A stretch of 64,000 nucleotides of DNA from Symbiodinium natans (GCA_905221605.1 CAJNDS010001480.1:124001-188000); one strand, 5' to 3'; shown: positions 11,095 to 23,600, counted from the stretch's first letter. Numbers and translations: made by a program. Notes: generated from the letters alone by a model not told the origin.

Positions 11095-11482
11095 TAGTGC
11101 CCTTATTCCCTTTCTGGGGGGTTTTAGGTCCTCTTATAAACCAACCCTAAACCCTAAACCCTAAACCCTAAACCCTAAACCCTAAACCCTAAACCCCTTG
11201 AAGCAAAGAAGGGCACCCTTGTCAGTCCTAGGTTTTTTGGGCAACCTTGTTTTGGAGTAGGGCATCACCAGTTGCGGGTTTACAGCATCCTTCACTTCAA
11301 CCGGAGGGAGCTTGCATATTAGGGTTTAGGGTGGTGGCAGATGACCAGAACGTTTCTGACGGCAATTGTGCATATGTTGCTCCCACTTTCGCTCTGTGTC
11401 TAGCATTAGGGTTCAGGGTTTGTGGTCCAAGGTAGGTTCAAAACACTAAACCCTAAACCCTGAACCGCCTAAACCGTTCAAA

Positions 11483-11574
11483 ATCGGGTGTTGCGCTGCG
11501 GTGTGTTTTGCAACAAGTCTCGGTCGAAGAAGAGCCGGACTTAGGGTTTGATGTCTCAGACCCAGAGGAAGAGT
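11483..11574 (+). CDS. Exon-like island, acidic
   Basis: Frame SGVALRCVLQQVSVEEEPDL then GFDVSDPEEE, followed by a CCCTAAA array. Confidence 0.42.
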
Positions 11575-11656
11575 CCCTAAACCCTAAACCCTTAACCCTA
11601 AACCCTTAACCCTAAACCCTAAACCCTAAACCCACACCCCAGAGCCCAAGCTGTAG

Positions 11657-11727
11657 GCAGCCTCCACCACAACGTCTGCCACGCTGGACCTTACAGATCT
11701 GGACGTGGAGTTGTCAGGCTACCTCAG
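11657..11727 (+). CDS. Exon-like island
   Basis: Acceptor CTGTAG|G, frame AASTTTSATLDLTDLDVELS then GYL, then a TTTAGGG array. Confidence 0.42.
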
Positions 11728-12069
11728 GGTTTAGGGTTTAGGGTTTAGGGTTTAGGGTTGTAGGGTTTTAGGGTTTAGGGTTTAGGGTTCAGGGTTTAGG
11801 GATTAGGGTTTAGGGTTTGGGGTTTTAGGGTTTAGGGGTTTAGGGTTTAGGGTTTAGGGTGTTTAAGGTTTTTAGGGTTTATTGGGTTATGGGGTTTACA
11901 GGGCTTGTGGGGTTTCTAAGGTTTTTAGAGCTTAGGGTTTAGGAGTGGGGGTGGCTCAAAGCTTGCCGAAGCCCATCGGTGTCCCTGAATAGGGTTTAGG
12001 GTTTGGGGTTTAGGGTTTAGGGTTTGGGGTTTAGGGTTTAGGGTTTAGGGGAGTTTGGGGTTTAGGGTT

Positions 12070-12214
12070 CCATACTCCCGTTATTGTATACTTTCTTGTC
12101 GACTATGTGGGGAAGGGCGGTCTTATAGTTATTATTGATATTCTTGTTATTTTATTCTTATTGTTCAGGGTGAGTTCATGCTTCTGTTTGTTAAGGAACC
12201 CAGAGAGCTCTAAC
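12070..12214 (+). CDS. Open frame with hydrophobic stretch
   Basis: Frame HTPVIVYFLVDYVGKGGLIV then IIDILVILFLLF reads like a membrane span, but the DNA is AT-rich, unlike the other exons, and could be noncoding. Confidence 0.22.
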
Positions 12215-12349
12215 CCGAAACCCTAAACCCTCAACCCTCAACCCTAAACCTTAACCCTAGAGCCTTTGCTAGTTCTCACGGTCCTACAGGTAGCCGCATT
12301 GGCATCTGACAGCGCGGCGCGTTTCGGGAACGCCCAGCCATAAAACCCT

Positions 12350-12888
12350 AAACCCCATGAACCCCTAAACCCCAAACCCAAGACCCCAAACCCTAAACCC
12401 CAAAGTCTCAACCCTGAACCCTAAAGCCTAAACCCCAAACCCTAAACCCAAAACCCTAAACGAAACCCCAGACTCTAAACCCCAAAGCCTAAACCCTGAA
12501 GCCTAACCCCAAACCCTAAACCCTGGCGTTTCGGGACCCCCAGACCCTAAAACCCAATAAACCCTAAGCCCCATTAACCCCTAACCCCCAAACCCAAAAC
12601 CCCAAACCCTAAACCCCAAAGCCTAAACCCTGAACCCTAAAGCCTAAACCCCGAACCCCAAACCCTAAACCCTAAAGCCCATACCCAAAAACCCAAACCC
12701 TAAACCACAAAGCCTAAACCCTGAAACCTAAAGCCTAAACCCCAAACCCTAAACCCCAAGCCCCAAACCCTAAACCCCAAACCCCAAACCCCAAAACCTA
12801 AACTTCCCCAAGCCCCAAAACCCAAAAACCCTCAACCCTACCCCTACACCCTAAACCCCAAACCCTAAACCCCAAGCCCTGAACCCTA
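12350..12888. repeat. Degenerate CCCTAAA/CCCCAAA tract
   Basis: More than 500 bp of mixed CCCTAAA, CCCCAAA, CCTGAAC and AAAGCCT units. No gene seen. Confidence 0.85.
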
Positions 12889-13090
12889 CCCCTAAACCCT
12901 AAACCCTAAACCCTAAACCCTAAACCCTAAACCCTAAACCCTAAACCCTAAACCCTACGCCCCACACCCTAAACCCTAAACCCTAAACCCTAAACCCTAC
13001 GCCCCACACCCTAAACCCTAAACCCTAAACCCTAAACCCTAAACCCTAAACCCTAAACCCCACACCCTAAACCCTAAACCCCAAGCCCTG
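12889..13090. repeat. (CCCTAAA)n array
   Basis: Includes a repeated CCCTACGCCCCACACCCTAA block at two places, showing higher-order copying. Confidence 0.92.
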
Positions 13091-13098
13091 AACCCCAG

Positions 13099-13167
13099 GG
13101 ATGGCCATGACAAAGTCGGAGCAGCAGAAGGCCCAGAGCTACTCGGAGGTGCTCCTGCAAAGTTTAA
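13099..13167 (+). CDS. Exon-like island
   Basis: Acceptor CCCCAG, frame MAMTKSEQQKAQSYSEVLLQ then SLK, between CCCTAAA and TTTAGGG arrays. Confidence 0.42.
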
Positions 13168-13224
13168 AAGAAGTTTATTGGGGTTTAGGGTTTAGGGTTT
13201 AGGATTTGGGATTTGGGGTTTAGG

Positions 13225-13335
13225 GTTTTGGGTTTTGGGTTTTTGGGTTTTTGGGTTTTTGGGTTTTTGGGTTTTTGGGTTTTTGGGTTTTTGGGTTTTT
13301 GGGTTTTTGGGTTTTTGGGTTTTGGGTTTTGGGTT
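13225..13335. repeat. (GGGTTTTT)n variant array
   Basis: About ten perfect 8-bp units then GGGTTTT; gives a spurious GFLGFWVF open frame. Confidence 0.92.
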
Positions 13336-13576
13336 TTGGGGAAGGTTAGGTCTTGGGGCTTGGGGTTTAGGGCTTGTGTTTTGATGTTTAGGGGTCGGGG
13401 TTTGGGGATTTGGGGTTGTGGGGCTTGGGGTTTTGGGGCTTGGTGCGGGGGTTTTGGGTGTGGGGTTTGGGGTTCAGGCTTTGGGGTTTGGGGTTTTGGT
13501 TTCAGGGTTTTGGGCTTACACCTTGAAGGAGACCCTAAACCCTGAACCCTGAACCCTGAACCCTGAACCCTAATTC

Positions 13577-13712
13577 CTAAACCCTAGACGCAGAAGTGAG
13601 GCTGACACCAGGGCTTCTGAATCATGATCCCCTTGTGCGAGTCCCTGGTCGTATATTTCGGCCTGTGACCTTCATGACATTCAAGGGACGCCCTGATCGT
13701 CGTGGGAGAACA
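13577..13712 (+). CDS. Exon-like open frame
   Basis: About 43 open codons, DAEVRLTPGLLNHDPLVRVP then GRIFRPVTFMTFKGRPD. Product unknown. Confidence 0.35.
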
Positions 13713-13840
13713 AACCCTGAACCCCAAACCCTAAGCCCTAAACCCTAAACCCCAAACCCCAAACCCTAAACCCTAAACCCTAAACCCTAAACCCTAAACC
13801 CTAAACCCTAAACCCTAAACCCTAAACCCTAAACCCGAAG

Positions 13841-13956
13841 CAACTCGTGTCAAGGTGGACATGGAGCTGGTGAAGGGCATTCCTCTCCGGCGGTCCCTGT
13901 CGAAACTGGGACGAGTTTGGCGGTGCCTGGGCTTCCAAGGGTCCCCTAAGGCCTAA
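13841..13956 (+). CDS. Possible terminal exon
   Basis: Acceptor CCGAAG, frame TRVKVDMELVKGIPLRRSLS then KLGRVWRCLGFQGSPKA and TAA at 13954-13956. It may end the gene of the 10-13 kb islands, or be an internal exon of the membrane-protein gene with an unnoticed donor. Confidence 0.4.
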
Positions 13957-14023
13957 ACCCTAAACCCTAAGCCCTAAACCCTAAACCCTAAACCCTAAAC
14001 TCTAAACCCTAAACCCTAAACCC

Positions 14024-14078
14024 CAGAGCCCTACGCCTTTAGTGAAGAGAGGAGGGAGCAAGGGGCCCTAGACCCTAC
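14024..14078. repeat. 55-bp block with an inverted copy at 22317-22371
   Basis: CAGAGCCCTACGCCTTTAGT ... GGAGGGAGCAAGGGGCCCTA is found inverted about 8 kb away inside the membrane-protein gene. Confidence 0.7.
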
Positions 14079-14164
14079 ACCCTAAACCCTAGACCCTAAA
14101 CTCTAAGCCCCTAAACCCTAAGCCCTAAACCCTAAACCCTAAACTCTAAACCCTAAACCCTAAC

Positions 14165-14262
14165 CTAGTAGTAGAGTAGGTAACCTTTAACCTTTTTGGG
14201 GGTAGTAGAATCCCCCTTATGATCCCAAAGGTTAACCTTTAATTCCCCCAGGTTACTGGACA
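14165..14262. mobile_element. Palindromic element family E, copy 1
   Basis: AGTAGAGTAGGTAACCTTTA ... CCAAAGGTTAACC, shared with 25838-25936 including the ACTGGACAAC flank. Confidence 0.62.
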
Positions 14263-14567
14263 ACTAGTTCTTTCAGGGCCCCTTCACAGGTTGTCGTGTT
14301 GCAAACCGGGGGCAGTATGTTGTAGTTCAGTAGCATAGGCAGTATGTCAAGAAAAGTACAGACGATACGGGTCTAAATGAACAAAGAAATACACAAATCA
14401 TGGATTAAATCAACAGGGACTACAATTTTCCAAGCCCCCTAAAGGAGCTGCTGTACGGGTGACTTACTCGAACCCTTGAAACGCCAAATCCGAAAGCCCA
14501 TAATCCAAAGTCCCATAACCTTAAATCCTAAGCCCGCATATAGCCCGAGCAGAAGCAGACGTCCGAG

Positions 14568-14643
14568 GTATGACCCCTCCACATGGCAAGCGCAAGAGCG
14601 CATGAGCCTGCACGAGATGTCCCACGCAGTGGAATCGTTCCAG
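14568..14643 (+). CDS. Membrane protein exon 1 of those found
   Basis: Encodes YDPSTWQAQERMSLHEMSHA then VESFQ. Acceptor CCGAG|G, donor GCAAGT (GC version of the consensus GTAAGT). Phase 0 exit joins the next exon. Confidence 0.7.
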
Positions 14644-17600
14644 GCAAGTTGGCGGTAGGACGAGCAGCCCGTTTGCCCAAACCCTTTTACTGTGGCTATC
14701 AGTACGAGTTTCATGGTAACATTTTTATTGCTACCAGCATGTCGATTCTGAGTATGACGTTTGTTTCAGTTATGAAGATCACGTCCCCTATTAAGCCATC
14801 CAGTACCGTCTCTGCCGTGGCTTATTTTCAGCATGCACAGGCTCCTGCGTGTCTTTTTCAGATTGGCCCCTTTCTGGGCAAGTTCTTCAAAAAATGTGCT
14901 CCTAAATTCCAAACCCTAAACCCTAAAGGCCCTAAACCCTAAAGGCCCTAAACCCTAAACCCTAAACCCTAACCTTCGTATAGTGCAAGAAACAAATGCG
15001 CAGCTTCAGGTGTTTCTCTCCCACACGTGGCGGACTCCCGGCAAATGGAAGTTCCTCGCGCTGTCTTTTCAGTGCGGCTGGCAATATGCGCTGGGCGGCT
15101 GGTTTCTTGGCAGCCCGGTGGTACCCTTTCCTTGTGGTTCAAGGTTCCCTTATGAAGTAACCCTAAACCCTAAACCCTAAAACCGAAACCCTAAACCCTA
15201 AACCCGAAACCCGAAACCCTAAACCCTAAACCCTAAACCCAAGAAGGGTGCCCTTATAGAACTTACAGTAGTAGGGTTACTGTGCTGCCAAGGTTTATGT
15301 CGCTGGTACTGTGCTGGGGTCTTTGTGCGGTCGACGTGCTGCCGATGCCCCTGGAGCACCCGGGCTGTTCAGCTACGTTTTTTGAAACCCCTGAAGCCTC
15401 AACCTGAAACCCTAAACCCTAAACCCTAAACCCCTTCTAATTGCACCTTCCCTTGAAACCGCAGCCGGCCCTGCCTCGACACTTCGCTTTGTTCATTGGG
15501 GATGGGTTCCTTTGATTTTAAGCCCCAGGAAACTATATGAATCCCCCAACCCCCCGAGCTTAAGAAAGGTGCTTAGGCTTTCTTTGTGGGGATCACCTTA
15601 TCTTCGCACCCTTGAAAGCGTAACCACTGCGTTTATTGGCTGAACCCAGAAGCCTGTTAGGCGTGGAAGGTCTGTTGTGAATTGAGATGAGGGTTGGGGT
15701 TTAGGGAGGGCGTGTTTAGCAGGGTTTAGGGTTTAGGGTTTCGCAAACCGGCAACCCCCATGAGCCACGTATGGAAAATTTAAGGCACCCTCTTCTGCTC
15801 TTAGTGAGTGAGCACACTTTACACTTTTTTGGGATTCTATAGTCCCCTATAGAACTTGAAGTGTACACTTGGGGGCTTATGACCTCAGCAACTAAGTGCT
15901 TTTCAGGGACCCGAAGCCCTACACGTTTGACGAAACCCTTCTATGGTGTTTGCACCTCCTCTCGAATCCTAGACACTACCGCCCGGGACCCAAAACCCTG
16001 TAGGGTTTAGGGCCTTTTAGGGTTTAGAGCCCCTAGGATTTAGGTTTAGGGTTTTGGGCTAGGGTTTGTTGTTTAGGTTTTGTAACCCTTAGGGTTTAGG
16101 TTTCGGGTCTAGGGTCTAGGGTTTCCAGGGCCTAGGGTTTCGGATTTCAAGGTTAGATTTCCCACCTGCACCCTTGTGTTCCTACCTTATAACCACCCTA
16201 AACCCTGAACCCTGAACCCTAAACCCTAAACCCTAAACCCCTACAAAAAACCTAAACCGGACAGCAGCCCAGGTATGATGCCACGATTCTCGACTTCGAG
16301 GCCGGTCGGGTGTATAGGCTTGGTAGCCCAGTGGTGCCCTTTACCCCTTGTTTTCTGGTTATGGGCTCACCCTAAACCCTAAACCCTAAACCCTAAACCC
16401 TAAACCCTAAACCCTAAACCCTAAACCCCCTTAAAAAGTAGCCAATCCAAAAAAGGGTTCCCTTCTACTTATGATATGGTGACTGGACTACCAGGTAGGC
16501 TTTGAGGTGAATCCTTGAGGGGTTTGGGCTCATGATCCTTAAGGTTTGGGGTTTCTAGGGCTTCGCGTTTCAGGTTTATAGGGTTTAAGGTTTAGAGTTC
16601 AGGGTTGAGGGTTTAGAGGGCTTTATGGGGCTGATAGGGTTTGTAAGGTTGTTTTTCGGGTTTTGAGGTTTAGGTCCTGCTGGTTTCAGTCATGGGATTC
16701 AGACTCGTACCCCGCAGTTTGTACCCCGAACGGTTCCCCTTAACATAATCCTAATATGACACTTCTACTACCTTAAGGATCTAAAGCCCAAGGGTACAAC
16801 CTTAATGACTTAAGGGCCCATGGTACAACCCCTAGAACCCCCGAAACAAAATCCACGTCTCAGTAAACCCTACACCCTAAACCCTAAACCCTAAACCCTA
16901 AACCCTAAACCCTAAACCCTAAACCCAGGACCTTTGCCCTCTGGGCTTCTGGATCATCACTGGGGGCTTATTGGCAACTACCTTCGGCTTGCTCTCGGTC
17001 CCGCTCTGGCCCGACAGGTGCGATGACAATGTAGCAGTTGGGGGGCTGAAACCAGATAGATTAGGTTTAGGGTTTAGGGTTTAGGGTTTAGGGTTTAGGG
17101 TTTAGGGTTTAGGGTTTAGGGTTTAGGGTTTAAGGTTTATAGGCTTAGGGTTTATGGTTTGGGGTTTAGGGTTTAGGGTTAGGGGCATAATCCCTAAAGC
17201 CCTGCACCCTTGTTTCACGTAGGTGCTGACAAATCTCAAGTATGGGCGCGGTTTTGGCACCCGAAGGGCCCAGGGTTTAGCCTACCTTGACATGTTTCGG
17301 CCACATCGGGCCCTACACACCCGGCCCAAACTCCCCAAATGGGTGGTTTTCAGCATGACCCTAAACCCTAAACCCTAAGCCCTAAGCCCTAAACCCTAAA
17401 CCCTAAACCCTAAACCCTAAACCCTAAACCCAAATGAAGCCTCTAAAGGTGCTGTCGCCCTGATCTCAGCTTCATTGATGTGACAAGCATCAACCAGGCG
17501 GCCTCAGGTACATAGGTCTTAGGGTTTATAGGGTTTAGGGTTTGGGGTTTAGGGTTTAGGTTTTGGGGTTTCGGGTTTGGGGTTTAGGGTTTAGGTTTTG

Positions 17601-20600
17601 GGGTTTCGGGTTTGGGGTTTGGGGTTTAGGGTTTAGGGTTTAGGGCTTCATGGATTCTTTAGATATTGGGCTATAGCGTGTAGGGTTCAGGGTTGTTAGG
17701 TTGATTCATAGGGCGTTTGTGGGCTTCTGCTGATTTTAAGTGTGGGCCCTTAGGGTATGTAATGGTTCGCCAATTCAGAAGTGTATTCAGAGGAGCGATG
17801 CAAACAGACCCCAAAGGATCCAGTAGGGTTCAGGGTTTGGGGTTTAGGGTGCAGAGTTTAGGGTGTAGGTTTTAGGGTTTAAAATTTATTGCTCTTTGTA
17901 GATACTGAGAACAAAATAAACTACAATACCGACTCTAAACCCTAACAACCTCGAGGAGCAAATGATCCCATTCAAGTACAAGGGGTCTTTTGGAGCGTGG
18001 CCAAGCAGGGCCTCTCAACCCTTCCTCCCTTAGGCTTTAGGGTTTAGGGTTTAGGGTTTAGGGTTTAGGGTTTAGGGTTTAGGGTTTAGGGTTTAGGGTT
18101 TAGGGTTTAGGGTTTAGGGTTCAGGGCTGAGGGTGTAGGTTTTTAGGGTGTAGGGTGTAGGGTATGCCTGAAGCTTCGACTCGGTAGCCCCTTTGATATG
18201 TTGCATTTTTTCCGGTTTAGGGTTTATAATAATATAGGCTTCAGGGTTTGCAATATTTTAGGGTTTATAATATTATAGGGTTCAGGGTTTAGGGTTTCAG
18301 AGGACAATGTCTAGGACTATAGTTTTCAGAGGGTATTCAAGGGCCATCCTAGTGAGCACCCTAAACCCTAAACCCTGAACCCTAAACCCTAAACCCTAAT
18401 CCCTAAACCCTAAACCCTAAACCCTAAACCCTAGCAAATAAGATGCCCTCCCCCTCGTCACTCGGTTTTCTTTGGGCAAACACGATCTCGCTAGGTGGAC
18501 ACCGTCCTCATGGAGCCTTGGCAGCCCAGTGGTACCCTTTTTGCTTGGGTTTAGGGTTTAGGGTTTAGGGTTTAGGGTTTAGGGTTTAGGGTTTAGGGTT
18601 TAGGGTTTAGGGTTTAGGGTTTAGGGTTTAGGGTTTAGGGTTTAGGGTTTAGGGTTTAGGGTTTTTTTTCTTCTTTTTTTGCTTCAAGGTTCCCTTATAC
18701 AGACATGAACCCCAAAACGGTAGCCTTACTTTATTTTTTCTGGGCTGCTCAGGAGCGCGGTGTCTTTGGCATAGCAGGATTCCTGAGCCTATCTTCCGAA
18801 CTGCGCATCCTATGGAGTTCGCCGTACCTGTCTCGGCTGTGGTGTGTGCTTCTCGGATTCATGGGGGGATGCCTATTCCAGGCAGTCCCGTGGGATAGGT
18901 ATATTTACCCACATTGGGCTTGAGAGGACCATATTTTGGAACAATTTCCAGAGGGTTTAAGGGGCCATTTAGACCACTTGTACGACGCTAAGTCCCAAGC
19001 CCTGCACCCTTTAGACCACTTATGAGGCCTTGTGGCTTCTAAACCCTAAGCCCTAAACCCTAAACCCTGCTGTGCCTCTTATTCCATGTTCTGAGGGTTT
19101 AGGTGGGGTTCAGGGTTTCGGTGGCCTCGTGGTGTTCCTTGGTGTAGGGTTCAGTGCAGGCGCCCTTATGAGCGCGGTTTAGGGTTTAGGGTTTAGGGTT
19201 TAGGGTTTAGGGTTTAGGGTTTAGGGTTTAGGGTTTAGGGTTTGGGTACTCCCGACTGACCGACCCAGGTTCGAGCTGGCAGCATACAAGAAGGTGCGGC
19301 CCACCGGGAAGATCTCATTCAGGCCCCTCTTCATCGAGAAGGTCACTTAGTAGCTGAATGCGTAGACTTTACACTTTTGGGGGATACCCTAACCCTAAAC
19401 CCTAAACCCTAAACCCTAAACCCTAAACCCTAAACCCTAAACCCCTAAACCCCTAAACCCCTAAACCCCTAAACTCACCAACTGAGGTCATGTTCTGGAT
19501 GTTGTCCTGCTCGTATCTCTATGGGTTTCTGATACTGAGTAGTGCTTGAGGAACATTTTAAAGTTTCCCTTTCTTCCCTTTTGAGGGAACCCAAACAGAA
19601 ATAATGTTCAAAGGGCTTTAAAACACCACTCAGGATACTTTTTGCCAGGGGTCTGCTGGGTGCGACGGTGATCCTGCTCGCGGCAGTGTTCGCAATCTAC
19701 TTTGTGACGTGGACCATCGGCATCTACATGCTTAGGATGAACTTCCGCGAGAAGCATCACTTGTTGCACCAGCTAGAACACTTCGATCTGGATCATGCTC
19801 ATTGCTCCCGGCCTTTCGACCGTCGTTCGGCTGCATTTCGTCTACTTTCATGTCCACTGCAGGCATACAGGAGTAATTGCTGTGCCGGTTGCTGAAGTCT
19901 CAGGGCAGTTCATCCACGACGCCATTGTCGAATGGTATGGCAGCAACTTGCTTAGCCAACAGTTGAATGTTTTTTGGGGCATCCTTTGTTCTTGTAGCAA
20001 TCACAAGGCCCATCCTGCTTCCCTAAGCCCTAAACCCCTTTTCGTTTCCCTAAGACGTAATTAAACCCCCAAGGCGATGTAAACCCTTAACCCTAGTTGT
20101 GGGAGAACAAAGGTTTATCTTTTTGCCCCGCTGCCCTGAACCCTAGGTTTAGGTTTAAAGTTTTAAGGGTTTAGGGTTTAAGGGTTTTAAAGGGTTCAGG
20201 GGATGAGGGCTTAAGGGTTTTTAGGCCCTATTCCCTGTGGGAGAACTATGCCTAAGCCCTAAACCCTAAACCCTAATACTAAACCCTAAACTTTAAAACC
20301 TTACGCCCTAAACCCTGAAAGGCACGGATGCCTTTGTCGACTTCGTGCGTGGGGACCTGCGGCTTGACTTGGAGAAGGTGCTGTCTGCCGTGCGGCTCCC
20401 GAACCAGTGCCTGGGTTCGCTGTGTGGCATTTTTGGGGGGGCTTTAGGGTTTAGGGTTTAGGGTTTAGGGTTTAGGGTTTAGGGTTTGGGACTTGGGGTT
20501 TAGGGTTTAGGGTTCAGTGCTTAGGGTTTAGGGTTTAGGGTTTCGGGTTTAGGGTTTAGGGTTTAGGGTTTAGGGTTTAGGGTGACAACCCCAAGTTATA

Positions 20601-23600
20601 AGCATAAGCCCTAAAGCCCTATACCCTTAACCCTTTTCGAATGCAAAGAACGCCTCCTGGCCCTCGTCAAACTTTGTCTTGGACCCTCGGGTTTCCGCCA
20701 AACCTTCGTCGAGTTTCCCGGGAACCCTAAACCGTAAACCCTAAACCCTAAACCCTAAACCCTCTTGATGCGCTTGCCTCTTATAGACTAGCGTTGTGGA
20801 CCCCTAAACCCTAGACCTTTAAACTCTAAACCCCTAAACCCTACCTACAGCGTTGTGGACCCTAAGCCCTTTGCTGGAAAGCATCAAAGGGTCGCATGGG
20901 TTTCGGGTTTAGGGTTTGTGGTTTAGCGTTTAGGGTTCAGGGTTTCGAGTTTAGGGTTTAGGGTTTAGAGTCAAAAAGGCACCGAGTTGGGTTATAGATA
21001 CTGTAGCTATAGGTTTAGGGTTTAGGGTTTAGGGTTTGGGGTTTAGGGTTTAGGGTTTAGGGTTTAGGCATTGCAGGTTCCTCATCTACAGTTAACCTAC
21101 ACGTTGAAGCAGAGTTGCAGGAGAGAAGTGGTTTCCCGGAAGTAGGGTGGCCTGAGTTTCTTTACTTCCTTTTAGGGTTTAGGGTTTAGGGTTTAGGGTT
21201 TAGGGTTTAGGGTTTAGGGTTGCCGGGCTTGGGAGCTCAACTCCCTCCCCTCTATATGAAACAGGGTTCATATTACTGTTATTGGTGAGTGTATATTTGG
21301 TTCCTTTTTAATATTGGTGAGTGTATATACCTGGTGGCCTTTTGGGGGTACAAGAAATATAAGCCCTACTTCAATATGAGCCCATGACCATAAACAAAAA
21401 GCTTGGAGAAACTCGCCATGCACTAAAATGCCCTCAGTTCTTTGGCAAGCCGGAACTGGGAGAGAAGTCGGTTTCTCATGACGTGGTTAGTCAGATTGCC
21501 TTCTCATGAATCTTTATAAGCCCGAAGCGCTCAACCCTAAACCCTAGAAACTAAACCCTAAACCCTAAACCCTAAACCCTAAACCCTAAGCACGCTTAGG
21601 TACCAGATCTTGCTGCTCACCCCCGCCCTCAGCCTGAGCGCCGAGCTTCTCCTGGCGAACTGGAAGGGTGGAGCTCCTGCTGAGGCCGTTTGGTTTAGGG
21701 TTTAGGGTTTAGGGTTTAGGGTTTAGGGTTTAGGGTTTAGGGTTTAGGGTTATTAGTTTAGGGTTTAAAGGTTTAGGGCTTAGGGTTTAGGGTTTAGGGT
21801 TTAGGGCAGCCTTCCCAGGCATCCCAAAAGCCTAAAACCTCATTCCTTTGGACTAAATCTTCAATTTTCTCTTTTGTGCTGAGGAGCACCACCTTTAACC
21901 CTAAACCCTAAACCCTAAACCCTAATCCCTAAACCCTCCTAAACCCCCTCTATAGCCCCACATCATAGCAGAACCCCCCCCCCCCCCCCCCTCTAGAACG
22001 ACCAAGCCCAAACCCTAAAACCCCCAAGAAACCCTAAACCCTAGAACCCCAAAAGCCTAAACCCGAAACCCTAAACCCCTAAACCCGAAAATCCGAAAAC
22101 CCTAAGACCCAAAAAGGGACCACCAAGGTTCTCTTGTCCTTCGTCGTCGGATCCACGCTCGGGATGAACATCTTCTACACCCTGGCCTGCAACCTTTTGA
22201 TGCACGGACGCAGGGTTTAGGGCTTAGGGCTTAGGGCTTAGGGCTTAGGGTTTAGGGTTTAGGGTTTAGGGTTTAGAGTTTAGGGCTTAGGGTTTTGGGG
22301 GTTTAGAGTTTAGGGTGTAGGGTCTAGGGCCCCTTGCTCCCTCCTCTCTTCTCTAGAGGCGTAGGGCTCTGGGGTTTCTAGAGTTTAGCGTTCATCGGAT
22401 TTAAGGGTTTTTGGGGTTTAGGCTAAGTACATGGACAGGACAAAAGTTTCGACCTACCAAGACCTGAACATGTTGCGGAGTCGCGGAGTCGCGCACATGT
22501 GGATCTATCCTAGCCTGCGTAGCGGAGAAATTCACCCACCGGAACCAAAAATCTAAACCCTAAACCCTAAACCCTAAACCCTAAACCCTAAACCCTAAAC
22601 ATGTTGTACAGGTGGAGTCCTGGTGTGCTAGGAGTCTAAAGGAAAAGGGGAGCTTAGCCTTGCCATGCTTGCCTGTGTGTGTGCTGATGCCTCTGGGTAT
22701 AACCCTAAACCCTAAACCCTAAACCCTAAACCCTAAACCCTAAAAAACTTTCGTCCTACCTGAACAGGGTTTGGGCTTGGGGTTTGTAGTGTGTTTGGTT
22801 TGGGGTTTCGGGTTCAGTAGGTTGTTACCATCTTCCCTGAACCCTAAACCTAAACCCTAAAGCCTGTTTTTTCGGTGGGGTAAAGCACCCTTCTGAACAG
22901 ACGAGAGCGTCCTTTTGCATTCCTACAGGGTGGGGCCCCTTAGTTATAAGTAGAGTCATAAGGGCCCTAAATTGGGTTATAAGGACCCTAAGTTAGGTTA
23001 TAAGTCCCTTAACTACAGTTAGTATAGTAAGGGGGCCCCACCCTGTAGGTCACTCCTGGCATTGATAGGAATCCCCTGAACCCTAAACCCTAAACCCTAA
23101 ACCCTAAACCCTAAACCCTAAACCCCTCTGGGACAAGGATGCTCTACCTCTGTGACGTTTTGGCCCCTCGCCGTTTCGGCTGCATGGATCACCTGCAGAC
23201 TCTCTTCATCATCGCCTCTAGGATTTCAAGTGGCAACCTCTTTGGGATTTGCTACTATTTGCTGAAGGAACCCCCAAGGGAATAGAAAACACATATCCCT
23301 TTATTACCCCTAATAAGGAAGAATACCTTGTTTCCTTAGGCAATTAGTAGTTTGGGGTCTAATTTGGGTTCAGGGGTTTAGGCTTTTCTATGACCCGGAG
23401 TAGGCCCTTGCAGGCCATTGCCTTGTCATCCTTTGAGGATTCTACATAGAACTCGAAGTCTTTGGTTTACTAGGACCCAGATTAGGCCCGTATTCCTTTT
23501 ATTAGGGTTTAGGTTCTCGTGCAAGCCCAGGCTACTCTTGGGTCTAGCATTTCCTTGCTTTCAGGTGAGGCCTCGTTAAGACAACTACCCTGAATCCTAC

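Noticed and set aside
13213-13545. 110-codon frame GFLGFWVFGFLGFW...
   Set aside because: Translation of the GGGTTTTT and TTTGGGG arrays, not a protein.
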